This document shows, piece after piece, positions 1-4,638 of a stretch of 5,590 nucleotides of DNA (its first letter is position 1; each line of letters starts with the position of its first letter). A model generated the notes under the pieces. The model ran no database searches. It saw only the letters and a program-made list of their open reading frames with translations, and was not told where the DNA came from. The translations under genes were made by a program, and so were the position numbers. This DNA is from Bacteroidota bacterium (GTDB taxonomy: Bacteria > Bacteroidota > Ignavibacteria > UBA10030 > UBA8401), in assembly GCA_023229405.1 (NCBI GenBank), contig JALNZH010000257.1, forward strand, positions 1 to 5,590, in the 5' to 3' direction.

Positions 1-138
1 CACCGAACTGTAGGCTTTCATCGAGAACATGGACATTAAGAGCGGGATCGGAATGACAATAGCCAAGAGAAGCGAAATGAGCGCACCTTTCCCAAAACGG
101 TACCATTGTCGTTCACGGTATGGATTGGTATCCTTCAT
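1..138 (-). CDS. N-terminal fragment of an unidentified membrane protein (runs off left edge)
   Basis: Reading the minus strand from an ATG at 138-136 gives 46 codons, open to the window edge. The protein begins MKDTNPYRERQWYRFGKG and continues into a hydrophobic stretch (ALISLLLAIVIPIPLLMSMF, about residues 19-38). The visible part is therefore a short, basic, cytoplasmic N-terminus followed by a first transmembrane segment with two Pro residues. I do not recognise the family, and the rest lies outside the window. The frame is open upstream to a TGA at 225-223. The ATG is the natural start; a TTG two codons upstream is the only near alternative. The Shine-Dalgarno sequence is weak. The gene is transcribed away from the cyclase pseudogene at 499. 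That this is a real gene rests on the membrane-protein-like composition and the open frame to the edge. Confidence 0.6.
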   Translation of the reverse strand, partial: MKDTNPYRERQWYRFGKGALISLLLAIVIPIPLLMSMFSMKAYSSV

Positions 139-203
139 CTTCAAAGCGCAATATGATTGGAAGCGATGGAAAATTAAAAGGCACGGTAGACAGGTGCCGT
201 GAT

Positions 204-211
204 CAAATGTA
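204..211 (-). promoter_or_regulatory. Possible -7 box for the left-edge membrane gene
   Basis: The minus strand reads TACATTTG here, an exact match to the TAnnTTTG -7 consensus described for Bacteroidota housekeeping promoters. It lies 65 bases upstream of the ATG at 138. No -33 TTTG box sits at the usual 17-23 bp spacing; the nearest TTG is only 12 bp away. An eight-base degenerate motif can occur by chance, so this is a weak call. Confidence 0.22.
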
Positions 212-295
212 ATTAATACGGATCAATAATTCACTCACGTTATGCAAAACAAGAAAAACGGTCATGGTGAGCAAGGCGCAGGCGAAGATAGTTAC

Positions 296-392
296 GTCAT
301 CCTTCTGCCGAAGGCATCCCTATCGGGAGACGCATCCTTTCCCGCAGGGATTCCTTCGGAACAAACAGCAAAGGATTTGCTCAGGATGGGAC
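296..392. repeat. Nested palindromic element, probable dispersed intergenic repeat
   Basis: The segment folds into a long imperfect hairpin. ATCCTT (299-304) pairs with AAGGAT (371-376), CCGAAGG (308-314) with CCTTCGG (353-359), ATCCC (316-320) with GGGAT (347-351), and CGGGA (324-328) with TCCCG (340-344). The apical loop is 11 bases. The outermost bases can alternatively pair as CATCC (298-302) with GGATG (384-388) and GTC (296-298) with GAC (390-392). CATCC recurs at 298, 315 and 333, with a variant ATTCC at 350, so the spacing is 17, 18 and 17 bases. This regular layering, between two genes and with no coding signal, is typical of REP- or MITE-like intergenic repeats. Only one copy lies in the window, so dispersal is inferred. 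Confidence 0.55.
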
Positions 393-457
393 CGCTGTTT
401 CTGCGCCGCGTCGAACCATTCTTACCTTTTTGAGTAACAACAGTAATTCAGCAATAT

Positions 458-465
458 TATGTTTG
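458..465 (+). promoter_or_regulatory. Possible -7 box of the former cyclase gene
   Basis: TATGTTTG matches TAnnTTTG exactly and lies 33 bases upstream of the presumed cyclase start at 499. A TTTTTG run at 427-432 could serve as the -33 box, but the 25-bp gap is longer than the usual 17-23. The position is sensible for a promoter. The match alone is weak evidence. Confidence 0.28.
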
Positions 466-498
466 TTGCAGCGAGAACAATTATTCCCGGAAATAAAA

Positions 499-838
499 AT
501 GTCAGATTCTGTAAGTTCAGAAAATTAAACACGCCTTACCGGCATTATGTTCGGTTACAGTGCGATGATGCAGGAGGATGAGACGCTTGCCATGACGCTT
601 CTTGAGCGGCATAAGAGTTTCATTAGAATAAGTGTTGAAAAACATGAAGGGACTGATATTTAAGCCATCGGAGATGCGGTCCTCTTCAGTGTTGCTTCAG
701 TCTCTAATGCAGTCCGGCGCGCCATTGATGTACAGAAACAGTTCTCGAGGTACAACGGAACCGCGTGAGAAGAGAAAATATTCTGCTTCGGATCGGCATT
801 CACATGATAGTCGTGTTCAGGCGTCACTGCGGATATGT
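499..838 (+). pseudogene. Decayed class III adenylate/guanylate cyclase, N-terminal part of the catalytic domain
   Basis: From ATG 499 the frame reads MSDSVSSEN, a TAA stop (526-528), then TRLTGIMFGYSAMMQEDETL and onward to HEGTDI, a TAA stop (661-663), AIGDAVLF, VQKQFSRYNGTA, and a TGA stop (766-768), EEK. In the frame reached after one lost base in the A-run at 775-778 it continues as NILLRIGIH. This is the recognisable start of a class III nucleotide cyclase catalytic domain, which normally makes cyclic AMP or GMP. Family members usually read IMFTDIVGYS. Here TDIV is missing, an apparent 12-bp in-frame deletion that removes the first metal-binding Asp. The TAA at 661 sits where members carry a Lys just before the GD motif, one base away from AAA. 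The other stops are also single-base changes from sense codons (AAA to TAA, TCA to TGA). Similarity fades after about 838, so the rest of the domain is gone. I am sure it is non-functional and fairly sure of the family. Confidence 0.85.
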
Positions 839-921
839 TGTTGACATATAAATGATGCTCATTATTCACCGCAACACCGATGTTCAATAATCCAAGTTCC
901 ATCACATAAAAGGAGGCATGT

Positions 922-1551
922 ATGATCTTTCTTTGGCTTGTGGGAGGTACTGTTCTAGTTGTCGTTCCGTTTTTTCTCTGGCATGATCCATATTCACTCT
1001 GGCCCTCGCTCTATGCTGGCGGAATCGGTGCGGCAGTGTACCTGATTGCGCTGCAGTTCTATTTCATGCGGAAGAGTCCAAAAACCGGAATAAATATTCT
1101 CTTTGGTGTAGTCTTAGCCGTGCTGCTTGTTACGAGCTATTCCCATTGGAAAACGATGGATACCATGTCCGCATGGCAGAGGACCCGGATAGGATTGATC
1201 CGAGCCGTTATTGCAAATGGGATCTTTGTCTCTGAAGATGTCTGTGAGAGATCAGTTCCGGTTTTTGCGGCATTTCATAAACAGCAAAAAAAGAAGGGAA
1301 TTGCACCGCTGTTTGCCGAATTTCATGCGGGGAAAATAAACAATGGATTGTTTCCCACTACATACTCGGAGTATAATCCTACACGGCGGTATGTTCATTA
1401 TCAAAGCGATACTGCTGTTGTGCTTGTCAGTGTTGATACTGTCGCGCAAGGTCTTCAATCCGATTACCGCAATGCCGATGGAAGCACAGGACGAGTACAG
1501 GTAATGACAACGTTAACTTCCCGGGAGGTACGATATGAACGAAACAACTGA
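922..1551 (+). CDS. Three-helix membrane protein with periplasmic C-terminal domain, first of a paralogous pair
   Basis: This 209-residue protein is not recognised. Hydrophobic segments lie at about residues 2-20, 29-49 and 58-76. The short loop between the second and third (RKSPKTG) is positively charged, which by the positive-inside rule puts the N-terminus in the cytoplasm and residues 78-209 in the periplasm. That soluble domain starts with a helix-like stretch (WQRTRIGLIRAVIAN), has a basic cluster (KQQKKKG, 120-126), and ends in probable beta strands (GRVQVMTTLTS) and YERNN. There is a single Cys (108). AGGAGG at 911-916, five bases before the ATG, fixes the start. The end overlaps the next gene by 17 bp, so the two are probably translationally coupled. 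Both have the same layout and resemble each other at the C-terminus, so they may form one complex. It is the first gene of the cluster and directly follows the cyclase remnant; I found no convincing promoter for it. Confidence 0.85.
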   Translation: MIFLWLVGGTVLVVVPFFLWHDPYSLWPSLYAGGIGAAVYLIALQFYFMRKSPKTGINILFGVVLAVLLVTSYSHWKTMDTMSAWQRTRIGLIRAVIANGIFVSEDVCERSVPVFAAFHKQQKKKGIAPLFAEFHAGKINNGLFPTTYSEYNPTRRYVHYQSDTAVVLVSVDTVAQGLQSDYRNADGSTGRVQVMTTLTSREVRYERNN

Positions 1552-2383
1552 AACAGGAACATCTCCCGAATTTTCGGCGGGATATCTGCAATGGATATAC
1601 TCATTGACCATCATTTCCCTTGTCTTCATATTTTTTGTTCAGCCGCAATTGAAACAAACAATGCGTCCGAATGCGTCGTTGATAGCGCCGCCCCATATTG
1701 TTGCGGCGGGAATTGTTATCGAACAGGGGATTCAGGAATTTCAAACTGGCAGGGCAGAACCGGTGAACAGTAATGCACGGTATAGTGTTCTGGCATCACT
1801 GTTGATTCTTTTTATCTTTGCCCCCACCATTGTTCTATTTATTGTTCATCGTCAGGAAAAGGAGGAACGTGCTGCCATTGGGGGGATCGGAGTAAAGAAT
1901 TCCCTCAGCACCTTTATGCTCATCATCTCCCTCGGTTTGCTGGCGATCATCGTTGTCGGCACTGCTGCAGGAACCTACATTACTCCGTCCGTCTTTGATA
2001 CAATGAAGAAAGATAACGATATCACTTATCAAAGAGACATGCTGGTGAATGAGCTCGTTGATGCCTACATCGTGATCATGCAATATTACTATCAAACGGA
2101 AAAATTCGGAGGCAAGAATCCCAACCTTTTCGAAAAGACTTCGAACGGAGCAGTGCGCACTGTGCACTCCCTTTCTAAATTGGGTATAAAGGAGGAGAGC
2201 AAGAACGGGAAATTATATCTCGAACCAGTCTCTTCGGATACCTTGCTTATTCTTTACGCTGTCGGGACGAAGCCGGGAAGCGGAGAGTTGTTCAAGAATT
2301 ACAATTCTGACATCGGGAAAATACAGTTTACCATGACCGTTCGAACGGCTGGTATTTTTCATGAAATTCAAAATAACAACTAA
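1535..2383 (+). CDS. Three-helix membrane protein with periplasmic C-terminal domain, second of a paralogous pair
   Basis: This 282-residue protein has no recognised family. Transmembrane segments lie at about residues 19-36, 83-104 and 123-145. The charged loop between the second and third (HRQEKEERAA) should be cytoplasmic. That leaves the roughly 45-residue loop after the first helix and residues 150-282 in the periplasm. The C-terminal domain begins with an amphipathic helix (YQRDMLVNELVDAYIVIMQ), then KNPNLFEK, and ends with GKIQFTMTVRTAG and HEIQNNN. The order of elements and several positions match the upstream protein: YQR against WQR, NLFEK against PLFAEF, a DT pair before a hydrophobic strand, GKIQ against GRVQ, and E-x-x-N-N at the end. 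The start has GGGAGG at 1521-1526 inside the upstream gene. The 17-bp overlap implies coupled expression. The main difference from the partner is the longer N-terminus and the larger first periplasmic loop. Confidence 0.85.
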   Translation: MNETTETGTSPEFSAGYLQWIYSLTIISLVFIFFVQPQLKQTMRPNASLIAPPHIVAAGIVIEQGIQEFQTGRAEPVNSNARYSVLASLLILFIFAPTIVLFIVHRQEKEERAAIGGIGVKNSLSTFMLIISLGLLAIIVVGTAAGTYITPSVFDTMKKDNDITYQRDMLVNELVDAYIVIMQYYYQTEKFGGKNPNLFEKTSNGAVRTVHSLSKLGIKEESKNGKLYLEPVSSDTLLILYAVGTKPGSGELFKNYNSDIGKIQFTMTVRTAGIFHEIQNNN

Positions 2384-2398
2384 TTCTGGAGCAATTGT

Positions 2399-2827
2399 AT
2401 GACTACTATGAATAAACCTTGGATCACGTTCCCGCCGGATTGGAAATGGATTACCGTCGGATTTTGTTATTTTGTTTTAGGACATCTCTTTCCCATTTCG
2501 CTAATGAATTTACTTTCATCGGGAGGAGGACTGTTTTATGCTATCACCGGGGCATGGTCGTTTGGCGGTTTGGCTGTTGTTGCATTTATTATTGGTTACC
2601 GGTCAAAAAATATTGCAGTCGTTGAAGCGGTCATCGCCAGCATACTCTATACACTCGTCATGAATGTTGCTGTAATGAAAATGTGGACAGGTACATTTCA
2701 GTTATCGGGATTCCGTTGGATGGTGATGATTCTCGCCATTTCGATTATTTCGGCGACGATTGGGGAGGTCATTCAAAGTATGAAGGAACGACCGAGTCAG
2801 GAAAATCCTGAGACGGTTTCGCCTTAA
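2399..2827 (+). CDS. Small four-helix membrane protein
   Basis: This 142-residue, strongly hydrophobic protein has four likely transmembrane segments, at about residues 17-35, 45-66, 72-93 and 106-125. A short N-terminal tail (MTTMNKPWITFPPDWKW) precedes them and a charged, Pro-rich tail (KERPSQENPETVSP) follows. Glycines are frequent in the second segment (SSGGG, GAW, FGG). The IGYRSK loop and the IGEVIQ sequence after the last helix recall small bacterial four-helix proteins of unknown function; I cannot name the family with certainty. TGGAG at 2387-2391 lies seven bases before the ATG. A second Met at codon 4 is a possible start. It begins 15 bases after the previous stop, so it is probably co-transcribed with the paralogous pair and may help to assemble or anchor them, which is inference. 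No good intrinsic terminator follows. Confidence 0.82.
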   Translation: MTTMNKPWITFPPDWKWITVGFCYFVLGHLFPISLMNLLSSGGGLFYAITGAWSFGGLAVVAFIIGYRSKNIAVVEAVIASILYTLVMNVAVMKMWTGTFQLSGFRWMVMILAISIISATIGEVIQSMKERPSQENPETVSP

Positions 2828-2860
2828 CGATTTAGAATACCTTCACGCAAGAGATGGGCT

Positions 2861-2889
2861 CTCAAAACCATCGATATTATTTGGTTGAG
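2861..2889 (+). other. Imperfect hairpin after the three-gene cluster
   Basis: CTCAAAACCA (2861-2870) can pair with TGGTTGAG (2882-2889), with two unpaired A bases. The hairpin lies 34 bases beyond the last stop codon of the cluster. It has no T-tract on either side, so it is at best a weak transcript-end or RNA-stability element. Confidence 0.2.
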
Positions 2890-3234
2890 GAAAGGAAAAA
2901 TATAACAGCCCAAGGATTAATCCATTGCCAAGGGGGGAGATACAGTGGGGGTCTGAAATCATGACGGCACTTTTTCATGGCACAATGAGCGCCATCAACG
3001 AGCATGAGCGAACAGGATTCATTGTGCGCATTAAAAAATATTTATGAGTTTGACGCCATGCATTTGTTTTGTGCGGCATCCCGCTGGCTTTTGCTTCTTT
3101 TCTTGTGCCGCCATCAAATGGCCAATTTGTGAACGGCATTCCTTTGGAACTCCGTCAAGAAAGGAAGTGATGAAGAGATTTTCATTAAAATCGTTAAAGT
3201 ATTTTGGACAGGTATGATTGACCTTGCAAAAACG
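2889..3234 (+). pseudogene. Probable decayed membrane protein gene, family unknown
   Basis: One frame is open from 2889 with protein-like content, including MTALFHGTMSAINEHERTGF from ATG 2961. It then meets two closely spaced stops (TGA 3045-3047 and 3051-3053) in the context IKKYL-stop-V-stop-RHAF. Each is one base from TGG, which would read YLWVWRHAF. The same frame continues with a hydrophobic stretch (HAFVLCGIPLAFASFLVPP) to about 3137. The plausible reading then moves to the next frame (AFLWNSVKKGSDEEIFIKIV, then KVFWTGMIDLAKTK), as after a one-base insertion or two-base loss near 3133-3145. It stops making sense at the tRNA terminator near 3231. I read this as a gene with two nonsense changes and one frameshift. 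No family is recognised. It could instead be chance, since no single piece exceeds about 55 codons. Confidence 0.4.
2980..3027. repeat. Nine-bp perfect inverted repeat with a 30-bp spacer
   Basis: GCACAATGA (2980-2988) is the exact reverse complement of TCATTGTGC (3019-3027). It lies inside the probable decayed frame and has no T-tract, so it does not look like a terminator. It could be a protein-binding site or cruciform, or a coincidence. Confidence 0.35.
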
Positions 3235-3267
3235 AAAAACCCAAGAATCTATCTTGGGTTTTTCGTT
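3231..3267 (-). terminator. Intrinsic terminator of tRNA-Val, possibly bidirectional
   Basis: AACGAAAAACCCAAGA (3231-3246) and TCTTGGGTTTTTCGTT (3252-3267) form a perfect 16-bp stem with a five-base loop. On the minus strand the CCCAAGA/TCTTGGG core is followed by TTTTTCGTTTTTGC, a good T-tract. The stem begins one base past the tRNA discriminator base. The plus strand also has five T residues after the GC core, so it could stop transcription coming from the left too. Confidence 0.85.
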
Positions 3268-3268
3268 G

Positions 3269-3343
3269 TGGACGTTGTAGGACTTGAACCTACGACCTTT
3301 CGCGTGTGAGGCGAACGCTCTGAACCAACTGAGCTAAACGTCC
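3269..3343 (-). tRNA. tRNA-Val (anticodon CAC)
   Basis: The 75-base minus-strand sequence folds as a complete cloverleaf. The acceptor stem GGACGTT/AACGTCC is fully paired. The D arm is GCTC/GAGC with a ten-base loop containing GG. The anticodon stem TTCGC/GCGAA encloses CTCACAC, giving anticodon CAC, which reads GUG (Val). The T arm is GTAGG/CCTAC with loop TTCAAGT. The discriminator base is A. CCA is not encoded (CAA follows), so it must be added after transcription. A strong terminator follows immediately, so this is probably a single-gene transcript. A TAGAATTG box on the minus strand (3374-3367) could belong to its promoter, but no well-spaced upstream box accompanies it. Confidence 0.96.
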
Positions 3344-3671
3344 GTGATTTTTCATTACATTTGGAGCAATTCTACTGTTTTTTACCCTCAAAAGATCCGT
3401 ACAGCACTGCACACTTTTCTACACTCTAAACCAACTGCTTTCCCGTCGTATATCACCTTTCGGCGAGAGTGAAACACCTTTAAAAGCCTCACAAATATAA
3501 CAATCAATGCCCGGTTGTGCAAATAATAATTATCTATTCAGGTTTGAGAAAAATCTACAAAGTGGGTCAATTTTGGAAAATCAAAATTATAAACTCTTCC
3601 GATTCCAGAAAGATTTTATTGGCATTAAAATTGAATAATATACCATTGATGAGAATTAGGAGGAAATTTTT
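3344..3671. other. A+T-rich non-coding stretch between tRNA-Val and the small membrane gene
   Basis: No gene is visible in about 330 bases. The left part presumably holds the minus-strand promoter of the tRNA. The right part is markedly A+T-rich. It contains a short inverted repeat, AATTTTG (3569-3575) and CAAAATT (3582-3588) with a six-base loop, and a candidate promoter just before the 47-codon gene at 3672. Confidence 0.6.
3617..3648 (+). promoter_or_regulatory. Candidate promoter of the 47-codon membrane gene
   Basis: TATTG (3617-3621) and TACCATTG (3641-3648) resemble the -33 TTTG and -7 TAnnTTTG boxes of Bacteroidota, with one mismatch in each and a 19-bp gap, which is within the usual spacing. 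Transcription would begin a few bases on, leaving a leader just long enough for the ribosome binding site at 3657-3664. The location supports the call; the sequence match alone is modest. Confidence 0.35.
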
Positions 3672-3815
3672 ATGATATGGACAATAGTTGGCATAGCGTA
3701 TCTGGTGATTCTTGGCTTACTGATTTCACTCGGACGATTCCTCAAAGAATGCGATACAGCGATGATGGAATTTAGGTCAAAAATAGATATCGATCATCCT
3801 GGGATGAATTTATAA
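3672..3815 (+). CDS. 47-residue single-pass membrane protein
   Basis: A short open frame starts at ATG 3672 behind TAGGAGGA (3657-3664), seven bases away and among the best ribosome binding sites in the window. The product begins MIWTIVGIAYLVILGLLISL, one clear transmembrane helix (residues 2-20) with almost no N-terminal tail. It continues GRFLKECDTAMMEFRSKIDI and ends DHPGMNL, a polar tail of about 27 residues with mixed charge and one Cys (27). I do not recognise it. The helix plus short charged tail is the usual shape of small membrane regulators, complex subunits and some type I toxins. No antitoxin-like RNA or partner gene is evident. It stands alone, with about 330 non-coding bases before it and 266 after, so it is probably monocistronic. 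The ribosome binding site and hydrophobic pattern make a real gene likely. Confidence 0.68.
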   Translation: MIWTIVGIAYLVILGLLISLGRFLKECDTAMMEFRSKIDIDHPGMNL

Positions 3816-4081
3816 AAGTCACGTTGAAGAATACGAATTCCCTACCTCATGCAAAGATGAGGACTTGCTGAGCTGTCCCCGCCATACTTTCTCATAGATG
3901 CAAATCAAAATAACCTTCTGAACGATTCACACTTTCGAATTTAGACGGAATGTGATGTCAAAAAATGTATCGACTCTATTTCTATTCTATCTTATATTTC
4001 TGTGAATTCATTCTTTCCTACATTACGGGTGGGAAGTAACTCACTATTTCACTTCCTTAAGTATTCACCGAAAGGAATTGT
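3816..4081. other. Non-coding stretch before the thioesterase gene, with a small hairpin
   Basis: I see no gene here. CCTCAT (3845-3850) and ATGAGG (3857-3862) make a perfect six-bp hairpin with a six-base loop, 30 bases past the end of the small membrane gene. It lacks a T-tract, so it is a doubtful terminator. Nearer the thioesterase, GGAAGT (4032-4037) can pair with ACTTCC (4051-4056) in its leader. The 5' part of the thioesterase transcript and its promoter presumably lie in 3900-4070, but no clear boxes stand out. Confidence 0.5.
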
Positions 4082-4558
4082 ATGGAACAAAAAGCATTTC
4101 AGGACTATTATCCGGAGGATTTTAGTCATTGTTATGGATGCGGTAACAGAAACGAACACGGCCATCAATTGAAAAGTTTTTGGGATGGAGATGAAACGAT
4201 TGCTGTCTTTACGCCGAAACCGTTTCACATGGCGCTTCCGGGATTTGTGTATGGGGGATTGACAGCATCGCTCATTGATTGTCACGGAACAGGCACAGCC
4301 GCGGCAGCCGCATATAAAAAAGTAGGACGTGAGCAGGGGAGTGAACCGCCGTTTCGGTATGTTACGGCATCGTTACAGGTGGATTTCCTTCGTCCAACGC
4401 CGCTGGGTGTTCCACTGGAACTGCGCGGATCAATCGCAGAGATCGGAGAACGTAAAGTGATTGTGAATATTACTCTTTCTGCAGAAGGGAAAGTGTGTTC
4501 GAAGGGGAAAGTGGTTGCTGTACAATTGCCGGAATCAATGATGTCGGGCAGTACTTAA
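4082..4558 (+). CDS. PaaI-family hotdog-fold thioesterase
   Basis: This 158-residue protein has the layout of the PaaI-type acyl-CoA thioesterases (hotdog fold), cytosolic enzymes that hydrolyse acyl-CoA thioesters. The N-terminus carries HCYGCGNRNEHGHQLKS (residues 16-32), the Cys/Gly/Asn-rich segment common in this subgroup. GFVYGGLTASLIDCHG (54-69) is the start of the central hotdog helix; the usual HGG reads YGG here, with the candidate catalytic Asp at 66. The strands that follow include YVTASLQVDFLRPTPLG (93-109), VPLELRG and KVIVNITL. The length is normal for a single hotdog domain, which would work as a dimer or tetramer. AAAGGA at 4071-4076, five bases before the ATG, supports the start. 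The gene has no same-strand neighbour nearby and converges on the YedE-like gene. The fold is quite certain, but the substrate cannot be told from the sequence. Confidence 0.88.
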   Translation: MEQKAFQDYYPEDFSHCYGCGNRNEHGHQLKSFWDGDETIAVFTPKPFHMALPGFVYGGLTASLIDCHGTGTAAAAAYKKVGREQGSEPPFRYVTASLQVDFLRPTPLGVPLELRGSIAEIGERKVIVNITLSAEGKVCSKGKVVAVQLPESMMSGST

Positions 4559-4595
4559 TAAAAATCTGCGGTGCGAAGAATTCCGTCGTACAAAA

Positions 4596-4635
4596 ATAAA
4601 CAGCGCGGGAATGAAATTGCTCCGACGCTGTTTAT
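4596..4635 (-). terminator. Terminator between the convergent thioesterase and YedE-like genes
   Basis: ATAAACAGCG (4596-4605) pairs perfectly with CGCTGTTTAT (4626-4635). The stem can be extended by CGG/CCG pairs inside the 20-base loop. On the minus strand the stem is followed directly by TTTATTTTTG, a good T-tract, and it lies just past the YedE-like stop codon. In the plus direction the tail (TTTATCCTTT) is poorer, so it may end thioesterase transcripts less efficiently. Confidence 0.75.
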
Positions 4636-4638
4636 CCT

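Larger units (their letters stand above)
139..498. other. Intergenic stretch between the left membrane gene and the cyclase pseudogene
   Basis: I see no convincing gene in these 360 bases. They hold possible promoter boxes for the divergent flanking genes and the nested palindromic element at 296-392. There is also a small inverted pair, GGCAC 180-184 and GTGCC 194-198. A 63-codon open frame at 242-433 passes straight through the palindrome and has no ribosome binding site, so I treat it as chance. Confidence 0.6.

Noticed and set aside
242..433. 63-codon plus-strand open frame
   Set aside because: It has no ribosome binding site, and most of it is the palindromic element read as codons. The product has no recognisable protein features.
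841..868. Sigma-70-like promoter with a perfect TTGACA for the membrane cluster
   Set aside because: The -10 candidate at 863-868 (TATTCA) matches only half of the consensus, so one good hexamer is not enough.
660..905. 81-codon minus-strand open frame opposite the cyclase remnant
   Set aside because: More than half is the antisense of the recognisable cyclase sequence. The part at 838-905 reads smoothly but is too short and unsupported to call.
1835..2167. 110-codon minus-strand open frame
   Set aside because: It lies wholly inside the well-supported membrane protein gene at 1535-2383. It has no start signal of its own, so it is an antisense shadow.
2919..2960. G-rich runs before ATG 2961 as a ribosome binding site for a 28-codon gene
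   Set aside because: The purine run ends about 20 bases before the ATG, too far away, and the frame fits better as part of a longer decayed gene.
3045..3053. TGA read as Trp (recoded genetic code) in YL-TGA-V-TGA-RHAF
   Set aside because: The gene at 922-1551 ends at a normal TGA, and the same region also needs a frameshift. Decay is the simpler explanation.
3269..3343. tRNA-Val as an integration site with attL/attR
   Set aside because: I found no second copy of the tRNA 3' end in the window and no integrase, so an inserted island cannot be claimed.
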